A DNA stretch of 64,000 nt from an uncultured Bacilli bacterium (GCA_949451605.1 CASTSB010000001.1:62001-126000); one strand, 5' to 3'. Shown: positions 1 through 8,877, numbered from the stretch's first letter. Made by a program: numbers and translations. Notes: a model not told the origin generated them from the sequence alone.

Positions 1-2
1 AA

Positions 3-1253
3 CTAACAAGAGGTTTTAAAATAAAACGTCCTAAAAGACGTGATAATGATTTTATGTCTTGGAAAGAATTTATTTTAAGAGGTATGGCTTATAGTAAGAA
101 ATATACTTCACATATGAAGTCTAAAGATGTTGCGATTATATTACATAGTGGTGGAACTACTGGTACTCCAAAAGGAATTATGGTTTCAAACTTTAATTTT
201 AATGCCGAATGTCAACAAGATGGTGTTAATGTATGTAATGTAAGACCGAATGATAAAATAGTTACAATATTGCCAGTATTCCATGGCTTTGGGCTTTGTG
301 TTTGTTTACATGCTCCTTTATGTCTTAGAGTGGAAGTTATTTTGGTTCCTGAATTTGAAGCTAATAGATTCTACAAGATAATGAAAAATGAAAGACCTCA
401 TGTAATTGCGGGAGTTCCTACTTTATGGGAAGGTATGCTTTCTAATAAAAAGTTTGAGGATTTAGATTTATCTCAAATGAAATATGTTATTTCAGGAGGA
501 GATTATCTTACTTTAGCAATGGAACAGAGATTTAATAATTTCCTTCATACGCATGGAGCAAAGATATCAGTTTCAAAAGGTTATGGAATGACTGAGTCTG
601 TTGCAGCTACTGCTTATACATTCGATGGTACAAATGAACCAGGTTCTATTGGAATCCCAATGGTTGGTAATAGTATTTGCATTTGTGATCCTGATAGTAA
701 TGAACCGCTTCCATTTGGAGAAGAAGGAGAAATCTGCGTTAATGGTCCAACAGTTATGGTTGGTTACTTAAATAATGAGGAAGAAACTAAAAAAGTTTTA
801 AGAAAACATAAAGATGGTAAGATATGGTTACATACTGGAGATGTTGGTTATATTACTCCAGACGGTATAATTTATTTTACTCAAAGACTTAAGAGAATGA
901 TTGTATCTAGTGGATTTAATATTTATCCTTCTGTAATCGAAGAAGTAATTGAGTCTCATCCTGATGTTAAGAAATGTTGTGTTATAGGTATTCCTCATCC
1001 TTATAAGATGCAAGTTGCGAAAGCTTTTATAGTTTTAAATGATGGTAAAAAAGAAAATTCTAAAATAAAGAAAGAAATTAAAGAATTATGTAAAAGAGAC
1101 TTGGAAGCTTTTTCTCAACCTAAAGAATTTGAATTTAGAAAAGAATTGCCTAAGACTTTATATAATAAGATTGACTTTAAATTATTAGAAAAAGAAGAAA
1201 AAGAAAAAAGAGAAGAAGAAAAATCTAAAATAGAAAATAAAGACAATAATTAG
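3..1253 (+). CDS. AMP-binding acyl-CoA synthetase/ligase, 5' end outside window
   Basis: This is the C-terminal part of an ANL-superfamily adenylate-forming enzyme, which activates a carboxylic acid with ATP and usually passes it to CoA. The reading frame is open to the window edge, so the gene begins upstream; the ATG at 54 is internal. The phosphate-binding signature HSGGTTGTPKG is encoded from about 144, the GYGMTES adenylate motif near 580 and HTGDVGY near 832. The C-terminal mobile domain follows and ends in a Lys/Glu-rich tail. The substrate cannot be told from the sequence; a fatty acid or similar is a guess. A hairpin with a T-run follows the stop codon. Confidence 0.9.
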   Translation, partial: LTRGFKIKRPKRRDNDFMSWKEFILRGMAYSKKYTSHMKSKDVAIILHSGGTTGTPKGIMVSNFNFNAECQQDGVNVCNVRPNDKIVTILPVFHGFGLCVCLHAPLCLRVEVILVPEFEANRFYKIMKNERPHVIAGVPTLWEGMLSNKKFEDLDLSQMKYVISGGDYLTLAMEQRFNNFLHTHGAKISVSKGYGMTESVAATAYTFDGTNEPGSIGIPMVGNSICICDPDSNEPLPFGEEGEICVNGPTVMVGYLNNEEETKKVLRKHKDGKIWLHTGDVGYITPDGIIYFTQRLKRMIVSSGFNIYPSVIEEVIESHPDVKKCCVIGIPHPYKMQVAKAFIVLNDGKKENSKIKKEIKELCKRDLEAFSQPKEFEFRKELPKTLYNKIDFKLLEKEEKEKREEEKSKIENKDNN

Positions 1254-1269
1254 TTATTAATAATGTTTT

Positions 1270-1301
1270 AAAAGAGAAAGTGAGTGAAGCTTTCTTTTTT
1301 T
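1270..1301 (+). terminator. Intrinsic terminator after acyl-CoA synthetase
   Basis: GAAAG (1276-1280) pairs with CTTTC (1290-1294) across a 9-nt loop and is followed by a T-run. The hairpin occupies the region where a longer GTG-started reading of the next gene would begin, which argues against that longer start. Confidence 0.6.
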
Positions 1302-1343
1302 ATACTTTTGATGTATAATTATGGCGTATTGAGAGGGATAGTT

Positions 1344-1979
1344 ATGAATTATGATGTTAAAATGATAGAACAAATGAGTAATATAGAAGAAGGTACTTCT
1401 TTATTGCTGCATGCTTGCTGTGCTCCTTGTTCATCTGCAGTATTAGAGCGAATTGCTGATTATTTTAAAGTGACTATTTTTTATTATAATCCCAACATTA
1501 CTTTAGAAGAAGAATATAACAAAAGAATAGAAGAGATAAAAAGATTTATAAGCAAATTTAAAACAAAATATGAAATATCTTTTTTAGAAGGTAATTACGA
1601 TCCCAAAGATTTTTTTGCTATTTCTAAAGGATTAGAGAATGAACCTGAAAGAGGAGCAAGGTGCTATAAATGTTATAGTCTTAGACTAAGAGAAACTGCA
1701 AGAATTGCTGATGAATTAAATTTTCCTTATTTTACAACGACATTGAGTCTTTCTCCACATAAAAATGTTAACTGGATAAATGAAATAGGAGAGGACTTAG
1801 ATAAGAAGTATTCTACTAATTTTTTATTTTGTGATTTTAAAAAGAAAAATGGATATAAGAGGAGTATTGAGCTTTCTTCTGAATATAATTTATATAGGCA
1901 GGATTATTGTGGATGTGTTTATTCGAAGAGAGATAGAGAAAATACCAAAAATAAAGCTAATTTAATTGCAGAAAGTTAA
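1344..1979 (+). CDS. queH: Epoxyqueuosine reductase QueH (DUF208 family)
   Basis: QueH catalyses the last step of queuosine synthesis, reducing epoxyqueuosine to queuosine in tRNA; it is the non-homologous replacement for QueG. The 211-residue protein has the family's cysteine pattern: HACCAPCS at residues 23-30, a second cluster RCYKCYS in the middle and DYCGCVYS near the C-terminus. These are the expected Fe-S and redox cysteines. The ATG at 1344 is preferred because GAGAGGGA (1331-1338) is a good ribosome binding site, whereas a GTG at 1284 lies in the upstream terminator. A TATAAT sits at 1314-1319. No other queuosine gene is in the window. Confidence 0.9.
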   Translation: MNYDVKMIEQMSNIEEGTSLLLHACCAPCSSAVLERIADYFKVTIFYYNPNITLEEEYNKRIEEIKRFISKFKTKYEISFLEGNYDPKDFFAISKGLENEPERGARCYKCYSLRLRETARIADELNFPYFTTTLSLSPHKNVNWINEIGEDLDKKYSTNFLFCDFKKKNGYKRSIELSSEYNLYRQDYCGCVYSKRDRENTKNKANLIAES

Positions 1980-2070
1980 TAAATGTGATATATTATATAT
2001 GTGATTATTCACTGGATTTTGAAAAATTATATTATTTAATTCGTGGCTATATTTTCCTTTTTATTTTTGA

Positions 2071-2108
2071 ATCGATTTGGAAACAATTACCACTAGGGTC
2101 CAATCAAT
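2071..2108 (+). promoter_or_regulatory. Predicted stem-loop in leader of the zinc-ribbon gene
   Basis: ATCGATTTGGA (2071-2081) can pair with TCCAATCAAT (2099-2108), allowing one bulge. The stem ends just before the AAGGAGGG ribosome binding site of the next gene. The leader is roughly 100 bases long, which is unusual in this window. It matches no known riboswitch class that I recognise. Confidence 0.35.
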
Positions 2109-2128
2109 TAAAGTAAGGAGGGAAAGCA

Positions 2129-2293
2129 ATGGAATTTGAAGATAAGACACTTGTTTGTCAAGATTGCGGTAATGAATTTGTATTCACTGCTGGAGAACAA
2201 GCATTCTACAAGGAAAAAGGTTTAGATAATGAACCAAAAAGATGTAAAGAATGTCGTGATAAACGTAAAGCAGAAAAAGCTAATAGACAATAA
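2129..2293 (+). CDS. Small zinc-ribbon protein, 54 residues
   Basis: The encoded protein begins MEFEDKTLVCQDCGNEFVF and has two CxxC pairs (C10/C13 and C39/C42) separated by a short Glu/Lys-rich segment, followed by a highly basic C-terminus. This is the arrangement of the small 'probable zinc-binding domain' (zf-trcl) family, whose function is not established. A very strong ribosome binding site, AAGGAGGG at 2115-2122, sets the start. The gene stands alone: it has its own structured leader and a bidirectional terminator follows at 2298. A role as an accessory to RNA or ribosomes is only inference from the basic tail. Confidence 0.85.
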   Translation: MEFEDKTLVCQDCGNEFVFTAGEQAFYKEKGLDNEPKRCKECRDKRKAEKANRQ

Positions 2294-2297
2294 TTTA

Positions 2298-2333
2298 AAA
2301 AGGTACTATGAATTTAGTACCTTTATTTTTTTT
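2298..2333. terminator. Bidirectional terminator between zinc-ribbon gene and LOG gene
   Basis: AGGTACTA (2301-2308) pairs with TAGTACCT (2315-2322) over a 6-nt loop. A-tracts precede and T-tracts follow, so the hairpin can stop transcription from either side. It contains the stop codon of the convergent LOG-family gene. Confidence 0.8.
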
Positions 2334-2833
2334 AATATTTCTTCAAAATTATTGCATACTTCAAAATAATTATATATTTCTTTGTCATTAAAGTTATTTT
2401 TAATACATGTATCGATAATTTCAAATATTTTATTATAATAACCATTATAGTTAAAAATTAGGAATGGCTTGGGATTATTTATACTTCTATTTTCTTCTAA
2501 TATTGAAAAGAATTCCGCAATAGTTCCAGTTCCACCTGGTAAAAGTAGAATTACATCTGCTTCTTTATACATTTCTTTTGTTCTATCCATTGTTGTTTCA
2601 AGAATATATTCCTTAGAACTATGAATATTTTTTAAATCATTGGTATATTTTTCTACAGTATAAGAGTTTATGTTTTTAAAATGTTTTTCTATTTTTCCCA
2701 TCATTCCAGTACTGGCAGCTCCAAATATAAGATTTAAATTTAATTTAGTAAGTTCTTTCCCAATATTTTCTGCAAGTAATAAATATTCTTTATCTATTTC
2801 TTCTCTTGATGATGTACAAATTAAGATATTCAT
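2306..2833 (-). CDS. LOG-family protein (TIGR00730-type nucleoside-monophosphate phosphoribohydrolase)
   Basis: The 175-residue protein has a Rossmann-like fold with an N-terminal MNILICTSS strand and the diagnostic PGGTGTIAEFFS motif (PGGxGTxxE) near residue 98, the nucleotide-binding and catalytic loop of LOG/YvdD proteins. Members hydrolyse nucleoside 5'-monophosphates to the base and ribose 5-phosphate and are often mis-annotated as lysine decarboxylases. The length fits the family. Its physiological substrate in bacteria of this type is not known. It is read leftwards, divergently from murC. Confidence 0.85.
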   Translation of the reverse strand: MNILICTSSREEIDKEYLLLAENIGKELTKLNLNLIFGAASTGMMGKIEKHFKNINSYTVEKYTNDLKNIHSSKEYILETTMDRTKEMYKEADVILLLPGGTGTIAEFFSILEENRSINNPKPFLIFNYNGYYNKIFEIIDTCIKNNFNDKEIYNYFEVCNNFEEILKKIKVLNS

Positions 2834-2934
2834 AAAAAAATCACCTTCTTTTAAAACTATAGCATAAAATATAGTAGTGTAGTTTAAAAGAATTGTTTAT
2901 TCGTAAAAACAGTGTAAACTATTCTCCTTAAAAC

Positions 2935-2963
2935 TTTACTGATTAGTGTCGTTAACTTATAAT
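2935..2963 (+). promoter_or_regulatory. Promoter of murC (TTTACT-N17-TATAAT)
   Basis: A -35-like TTTACT (2935-2940) and a perfect TATAAT (2958-2963) are separated by 17 nt. The start of transcription would fall about 15 nt before the ribosome binding site. The same -35 variant with the same spacing recurs upstream of pyrG and of two tiny genes. Confidence 0.7.
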
Positions 2964-2986
2964 AAATTAAAAGGGAAGTGATTAAC

Positions 2987-4300
2987 TTGAAATATTATTG
3001 TATTGGTATAAAAGGAACAGGAATGTCTACTTTAGCTCAAATTCTATTTGATCTTGGAAATGAAGTAAGTGGTTATGATGATGCGAAGGGTCATAAGTTT
3101 ACTCAAGTAGGTTTAGAAGAGCGAGGAATAAATATATATTATGGCCATGATCATGAGATTGATAAGGATACAATTGTAACTTATAGTGTTGCCTTTAGTG
3201 AAGATCATCCTGAGATGAAAAGGGTTAAAGAGTTGGGGCTTACTATTAAAAAATATAATGAAATAGTAGGAGACGTTATAGATATGTTTTCTACAATTGG
3301 AGTAAGTGGAACTCATGGTAAGACAACAACTTCTTCTATTATTAGACATGTATTAGAACAAACTGTTGGCTGTAATTATTTTATTGGGGCAGGAGATGGA
3401 CATGCTAGTAAAGAAAATGAATATTTTGTAGTTGAAAGTGATGAATTTAATAGACATTTTACTGCTTATCATCCAAGATATTCTGTTATAACTAATATAG
3501 AAGCTGAGCATATGGAAATTTATAAAGACGTAGATGATATTAGAAATACATTTGAGGTATTTGCTAACCAAACTAAGGATTTAGTTGTTGCTAATGGAGA
3601 TAATGCTGAAGTTAGAAATATTAATTATAAAACTAAGGTTAAATTTTATGGGTTTAATTCCGATAACGATGTAATAATAAAGAATATGGAATTACTAGAG
3701 AATGAATCTAAATTTAGTCTTTATACTAAAGAAAATAGTTTAATTGGAGATTTTTCTATTCCTTTATTTGGTCGTCATATGGTGATGAATGCAACTGCAG
3801 CTATCATTATATGTGGGAATTTAGGGATTGATTTAGCTGATATATCTAATAACTTAAAGAATTTTAAAAATGCTGAAAGAAGATTTGCGATTGAGGAGTA
3901 TAAGGGAAGCATAATAGTTGATGACTATGCTCATCATCCTACAGAAGTTAAAGTAACACTTGAAGGAGTAAGACAAAAGTATCCAGATAAAAGGTTAGTA
4001 GTAGTTTTTGCTCCTAATACTTATTCAAGAACTAAAGATTTTACTCAGGAATTTATTGATGCATTTAAAGTAGCTGATAAAGCTTATCTTACTGAGATTG
4101 ATTGTAATAGGGAAAGACCAGAAGATTATCCAGGGATAACATCTAGTATAATTACTGATAAATTAGATGGAGGAGAAATTATCTCTACAGATACTATGGA
4201 TAAGCTTAAAAATGAGAAAGATTCAGTTGTGTGCTTTATGGGATGTGCTTACGTAGATGGATTAATAAATGCTTATAAAAAAGTTATAGATAATAATTAA
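2987..4300 (+). CDS. murC: UDP-N-acetylmuramate--L-alanine ligase MurC
   Basis: MurC adds L-alanine to UDP-MurNAc, the first peptide step of peptidoglycan precursor synthesis in the cytoplasm. The 437-residue protein starts MKYYCIGIKGTGMSTLA, the MurC N-terminal Rossmann motif. The ATP-binding GTHGKTTT lies near residue 110 and the C-terminal VDDYAHHPTEV motif is present. I chose the TTG at 2987: the GTG at 2978 lies within an extended Shine-Dalgarno stretch (AAGGGAAGTGATT), and initiating at the TTG gives ideal spacing. It has its own promoter and terminator. MurC shows the cell makes peptidoglycan, unlike true Mollicutes. Confidence 0.95.
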   Translation: MKYYCIGIKGTGMSTLAQILFDLGNEVSGYDDAKGHKFTQVGLEERGINIYYGHDHEIDKDTIVTYSVAFSEDHPEMKRVKELGLTIKKYNEIVGDVIDMFSTIGVSGTHGKTTTSSIIRHVLEQTVGCNYFIGAGDGHASKENEYFVVESDEFNRHFTAYHPRYSVITNIEAEHMEIYKDVDDIRNTFEVFANQTKDLVVANGDNAEVRNINYKTKVKFYGFNSDNDVIIKNMELLENESKFSLYTKENSLIGDFSIPLFGRHMVMNATAAIIICGNLGIDLADISNNLKNFKNAERRFAIEEYKGSIIVDDYAHHPTEVKVTLEGVRQKYPDKRLVVVFAPNTYSRTKDFTQEFIDAFKVADKAYLTEIDCNRERPEDYPGITSSIITDKLDGGEIISTDTMDKLKNEKDSVVCFMGCAYVDGLINAYKKVIDNN

Positions 4301-4328
4301 GAGGACTTGTTTAAATCCTCTTTTTTTG
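4299..4328 (+). terminator. Intrinsic terminator of murC
   Basis: AAGAGGA (4299-4305) pairs with TCCTCTT (4316-4322), followed by a run of T residues. Confidence 0.8.
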
Positions 4329-4358
4329 TTAGACTTATATTATAATAGAGGTAAAAGT

Positions 4359-6762
4359 ATGAAGTTAGAGAAAATAATAACTAGTAAAAATTTATCACTA
4401 ATTATTGTGATGTTTGTAATGGCATTGAGCTGTGCTTATGCATCTTTTAATAGTGTTTTAAATGTAACTGGGACTGTTGCAGATGTTAGGATTAAAAGCG
4501 ATATAAGAATAACAGGAGTTAGAGCATCAGAAGATTATAACAAAACAATTGTTCGGGGGGGGGGTACTTTTACCCAATAGTGATTCAACAGTCACATATG
4601 CAGTAGATATAACTAATACTGGAAACCAAGAGATGAAGATAGCATCTATTACAGGACTTCCAGATAATCTAGAATATATGGTAACAAATTATAACATTGG
4701 AGATAAGCTTTGTGAAAGTGACAAGTGTTCTTTAGGTTTTACCAAAACAATTCTATTAACTTTAAAATATAAAGATGGAGGCTACTCTCAGGCTTCAACA
4801 TTTAATTTAACTTTAAACTTTGATTTTAAACAGTTTACTAATAGTTATTTAAAAATTGCGAATACTGCGAATGGTGATACTGTAAGTTTTTTTGATACTG
4901 ATATTATAAAAAATAAGATTGAATCTGTTACGATAAGAAATACAGATGAAGTTTCTGAAAATGCAATAGATTTTAATGGTAAAAAATATTTTGACGTTTC
5001 TAATGATCAAACTGATAGTATAAAACTATATGCAGAAGATATGGATTCTAATGGATTATACGAGATATATATTGGACAGGATGGTGGAGTTAAAGCAAAT
5101 CCTGATTCAAGTAATCTTTTTAGATATCTTAATAAGGCTACTACGATAGATGTGGCCAATCTTGATACAACTGGAGTTAAATATATGAGCAATATGTTTG
5201 AACTTTGTCTTGCTTTAAAAACTTTAGATGTTAGTAATTTTAATACCTCAAATGTTACTAGTATGTTTATGATGTTTAAACATTTAGCAAACCTTAAATC
5301 ATTAGATTTAAGTAATTTTAATACTGGAAATGTAAGAAATATGGGTTATATGTTTTCTAGTTGCCGAAATTTAGAAGAATTAAATGTAACAAGTTTTGAT
5401 GTATCTAAAGTTACTAGTATGAGTAGTATGTTTTCTTCTTGTGGAAAGATTAAGTCATTAGATTTGTCCTCTTTTGCTCCAATTTCTGTTAACTCTATGA
5501 GTACAATGTTTTATAGTTGCGAAGCTCTAACGGACTTAGTTTTCTCTAATTTTGATACAAGAAATGTTTTATCAATGGAAAGAATGTTTTATGATTGTCT
5601 TAGTTTAACTTCATTAGATTTAACTTCTTTTAATACTATAAATGTTCAAGATTTTTCAGAAATGTTTCATTCTTATCCCTCACATAATATGTTATTATCG
5701 GAAATTAGGGGAATAGAGAAATTCAATACTTCAAGTGTGACAGATATGAGTAAAATGTTTTCGAATTGTAAAAATCTAATTTCTCTTGATCTTTCAAGTT
5801 TTGATACATCTAATGTCAAGGATATGTCTTATATGATTGCATTAGACACAAATACTGGTCTTTCAAATACTAATTTAACGGAGCTTATTTTATCTGATAA
5901 GTTTGCTACATCAAATGTGGAGAATATGGCTTATATGTTTGCTGGAGCGAGTAAACTTACAAGCATTAATCTTTCAAGTTTTGATACATCTAAAGTAAAC
6001 AATATGGAAGGAATGTTTTATCATTGCCACGGATTAACATCTTTAGATATAAAAAACTTTAATACCTCTAGTGTAACAACTATGAAAAGTATGTTTTGTC
6101 ATTGTAATTCTTTAGTTAATTTAGATATTACCTTATTGAAGACTAGTAATGTTACAGATATGTCAAAGATGTTTGATTGTTGCCAAAAATTGACTAGTTT
6201 GGATTTTAGCAATTTTAATACTTCTAAAGTAACGAATATGCATGCTTTATTTAACTCGTGTTCTTCATTATCCGAATTGGATTTAACGTCATTTAAGACT
6301 AATTTAGTAACAGATATGGGTTCCATTTTTAGATTCTGTAGTTCACTTAAAAATATTAATTTAAGTAATTTTAACACTGCAAATGTAGAAAATTTTAGTA
6401 GTATGTTTGAATTGTGTACTACTTTAAAAAATATAGATTTGAGAAATATTGTTACACCAAAAGCCACTAACATGTCCTCAATGTTTAATAATTGCAAATC
6501 TTTATTAAGCGTTGATTTAAGAAATTTTAATACAAGAAAGGTAACAAACTTTTCAAATATGTTTTATAATTGCAGGAGTGTAACTGATATTTATATTAAT
6601 GGAGTTGATTTCTATTTTGATAGTGCAACTACTGTTGTAAATATGTTTGCTAATTGCCCTAGTACTGGAACAGTATGGTTTGTAGATCTATCTCATATGG
6701 AACAGTATGCTAATCTTCCAGATTGTAATGGAATTGGTGAATTAAGAGGAGAAGTTGCTTAA
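4359..6762 (+). CDS. BspA-like DUF285-repeat surface protein, interrupted at a poly-G tract (apparent phase-OFF state)
   Basis: Two open frames are separated only by a single-base frame difference at ten consecutive G residues (4555-4564). The first frame runs from the ATG at 4359 (ribosome binding site GAGGTAA) and stops at 4580. The second continues without interruption to 6762. With nine Gs the two join into one 800-residue protein. It would have a hydrophobic signal/anchor segment (LSLIIVMFVMALSCAYASF), a beta-rich region with VTYAVDITNTGN, and then about 19 leucine-rich-like repeats of roughly 24 residues. The repeat core is SLDLSxFNTSNVTxMSxMF, with a C near each end: the DUF285/BspA type known from adhesins and mycoplasma surface proteins. 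No LPxTG motif is visible, so attachment is probably by the uncleaved N-terminal segment (inference). Confidence 0.85.
4555..4564 (+). repeat. Poly-G tract G(10), candidate phase-variation switch
   Basis: Ten consecutive Gs occur in an AT-rich genome, inside the coding region of a surface protein about 65 codons after its start. Slipped-strand mispairing at such tracts is an established phase-variation mechanism. At ten Gs the frame reaches a TAG at 4578; nine or twelve Gs would open the complete frame. A sequencing or assembly error in the homopolymer is the main alternative. Confidence 0.8.
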
Positions 6763-6773
6763 TAATAAATATT

Positions 6774-6805
6774 AAAGAAAAGTCAATTTGTGGCTTTTCT
6801 TTTTG
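6774..6805 (+). terminator. Intrinsic terminator after the BspA-like gene
   Basis: AAGAAAAG followed by a short loop pairs with CTTTTCTT and leads into T-rich sequence. Confidence 0.7.
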
Positions 6806-6839
6806 TTTTTGTGTGGTAAAATTATAGTGTATTAGTTAT

Positions 6840-6914
6840 TGCCCTATAGCCAAGTGGTAAGGCAGTGCGCTCTGACCGCATTACGCGTTAGTTCGAATCT
6901 AACTAGGGCAGCCA
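6840..6914 (+). tRNA. tRNA-Gln (anticodon CTG)
   Basis: The acceptor stem TGCCCTA (6840-6846) pairs with TAGGGCA (6904-6910), with discriminator G and an encoded CCA. The anticodon stem GTGCG/CGCAT closes the loop CTCTGAC, giving anticodon CTG, which reads CAG. The T arm GTTAG-TTCGAAT-CTAAC is intact. The U1-A72 pair and G73 are typical of tRNA-Gln. Confidence 0.95.
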
Positions 6915-6926
6915 TTTGAGTTATGT

Positions 6927-6963
6927 AAAGTAAAAGTTATTATTTATAGCTTTTACTTTTCTT
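6927..6963 (+). terminator. Intrinsic terminator after tRNA-Gln
   Basis: AAAGTAAAAG (6927-6936) pairs with CTTTTACTTT across a 13-nt AT loop, followed by T-rich sequence. Confidence 0.75.
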
Positions 6964-6999
6964 TTTAAAAGTTGTGGTATAATTATATTGGTGAACATA

Positions 7000-8805
7000 A
7001 TGAAAAAGTTATTAAAAACTATATTAATCGGGGTTTTGGTTGCAATAACATTTACTTTTAATTTGAATTTATTTATGATGCCATTTAAAATTAGAACTTT
7101 TTCTAGTATTAATTCAATGCTTGCTTTAATCCTTTTTTTAATTACAGTAAAAGTTTATAAAGAAAAAGATATAGAAATAAATAAAATTAAAACTTATGGA
7201 TCTATTATTATAGCTATTTTGTTTTTGATAGGAGATATTTACCAATCTATTGGCTCTGTTATCCCAGTATTTGAGAATATTTTAGTTTTTACTTTGAGTT
7301 TAATTAAATTATTTGGTTATTATTACGTTTCTAAAGCATTTTTCTTTTATTTAGATAAATATTTAAACAAAAGAGAGATTAATTTTAAATTTAAAAATAA
7401 ATATTTGATTAGATATATGGAGTTATTTGATAAATATCCTTTTAGGACTAGTTTTATAACTATTTTATTAATTTGGAGTATTTACTTAATAGCTTTTTAT
7501 CCTGGAGTATTGTCACCAGATCCTTATTTTCAAATACTTCAATATTTTAATTGTCATACCAAATATATTGATTGGGTAATTCAAAGGAATCCTTTGGTTT
7601 TTATGACTACTCATCATCCTGTTTTTCAAACTTATTTTATTGGAATGTCTCTTGAATTTGGAAGAATGATTGCCAGCGATAATTTTGGGTTATTTATTTA
7701 TACTATAATACAAACCTTAGTTTTTGCTTCAGTCCTTTCTTATACTATTAAAATATTAAAAAGTAACAATATTAAGATTGCTTATAGATTTATATTATTA
7801 CTTATTTATTTATTAGTGCCTTCTTATGCTTTTTATAGTGTTTCTTTTGTTAAAGATACTTACTATACAATCTTTATGATTTTATTTGTTTTATTTATTT
7901 ATGATATTATTAAGCATAATAAGATAATGAATTATAAAGATATTATATATTTGGCTTTAATTACCTTACTTATTTGCTTGTTTAGACATAATGGTTCTAT
8001 TGTTATAGTTCTTTCTATGCTAATTCTTATTTTTTATAATAAAGTTAATAGAGTTAAATTATTTTCAAGCTTTATAATATTTTTTACAATGTTTTTTGCA
8101 TTTAATAACATTTTAATTCCGTCTCTTGGAGTTTCATCAGGAAGCGTTAGAGAAGCTTTAAGTGTTCCGTTTCAACAAACAGCAAGATATGTTAAATATT
8201 ATGGAGATGAAATATCTATTGAAGATAAGAAAGTAATTGATAAAGTACTTAAGTATGATTCTTTAGCAATGAGATATAAGCCTGAAATAGCTGATCCTGT
8301 TAAAAATGAGTTTAATAAATATACTACTAAAGATGACTTGAAAGATTATTTTATAGTTTGGTTTAAAGGCCTTATTAAACATCCAATATGTTATATTGAT
8401 GCTTTTTTAGAGAATACATATGGTTATTTTTATCCAAATAAACATAATTGGTATATTTATAGTAGTATTACAAGTAAATATGAAGATACAGGAGTTTTTA
8501 AATATAATTTTAATAATATGTATATACTCCGTGGTATTTTATCTGGTTATGGTAATTTATTCCCGTACCTTCCACTAATTGGTCTTTTAGTTAATATTGG
8601 TTTTAGTGGTATATGGTTAGGAATTCTTAGTATATATTTAATTAGTAATAAGAAGTATAAATTTTTAATAGTACTTGCGCCTTTATATTTATCTTTATTA
8701 ATATGTTTTGTATCACCAGTAAATGCTTATTTTAGATATGCAATGCCATACATTTTTGTTTTACCTGTACTAACTATTTTATTAAAGAAGGAATTAAAGC
8801 AATAA
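7000..8805 (+). CDS. Multi-pass membrane protein, DUF6020-like (possible GT-C glycosyltransferase)
   Basis: The roughly 600-residue protein has about 12-13 hydrophobic segments. The loop after the fourth or fifth segment reads FYPGVLSPDPYFQ and is followed by a THHPVFQTYF motif. A YPG.SPD...HHP pattern is typical of DUF6020-type membrane proteins and resembles the first extracytoplasmic loop of GT-C lipid-linked-sugar transferases. A role in cell-surface glycosylation is inference. The ATG at 7000 is chosen because GGTGA lies just upstream; in-frame TTG/GTG codons at 6988 and 6991 overlap that site. TATAAT at 6979-6984 is close, so the leader would be very short. The gene is flanked by terminators and is monocistronic. 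Confidence 0.75.
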   Translation: MKKLLKTILIGVLVAITFTFNLNLFMMPFKIRTFSSINSMLALILFLITVKVYKEKDIEINKIKTYGSIIIAILFLIGDIYQSIGSVIPVFENILVFTLSLIKLFGYYYVSKAFFFYLDKYLNKREINFKFKNKYLIRYMELFDKYPFRTSFITILLIWSIYLIAFYPGVLSPDPYFQILQYFNCHTKYIDWVIQRNPLVFMTTHHPVFQTYFIGMSLEFGRMIASDNFGLFIYTIIQTLVFASVLSYTIKILKSNNIKIAYRFILLLIYLLVPSYAFYSVSFVKDTYYTIFMILFVLFIYDIIKHNKIMNYKDIIYLALITLLICLFRHNGSIVIVLSMLILIFYNKVNRVKLFSSFIIFFTMFFAFNNILIPSLGVSSGSVREALSVPFQQTARYVKYYGDEISIEDKKVIDKVLKYDSLAMRYKPEIADPVKNEFNKYTTKDDLKDYFIVWFKGLIKHPICYIDAFLENTYGYFYPNKHNWYIYSSITSKYEDTGVFKYNFNNMYILRGILSGYGNLFPYLPLIGLLVNIGFSGIWLGILSIYLISNKKYKFLIVLAPLYLSLLICFVSPVNAYFRYAMPYIFVLPVLTILLKKELKQ

Positions 8806-8827
8806 CTTAAAAATAATTGCTTTTTTT
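8796..8827 (+). terminator. Intrinsic terminator of the DUF6020-like gene
   Basis: AAAGCAAT (8796-8803) pairs with ATTGCTTT (8816-8823), followed by a T-run. The stop codon lies within the hairpin. Confidence 0.8.
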
Positions 8828-8877
8828 CTTGTTTTAGTTTATTATTAATACATGAATTTGGAAGAGGTGTTTTTTTC

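Noticed and set aside
2978-2986. GTG at 2978 as the murC start (and similar GTG starts of rarA, the Xer gene and the gene at 58481)
   Set aside because: In each case the GTG is part of an extended AGGTGAT-type Shine-Dalgarno sequence and a better-spaced ATG/TTG follows.
4555-4564. Treating the BspA-like gene as an ordinary pseudogene
   Set aside because: The lesion is exactly at a long homopolymer and the remaining 730+ codons are intact with regular repeats; a switch or read error explains it better than decay.
4326-4580. Separate 84-residue short secreted gene
   Set aside because: It is the 5' part of the BspA-like gene; it ends only because of the G-tract frame and has no terminator or later start of its own. 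The codons before 4359 precede the GAGG binding site.
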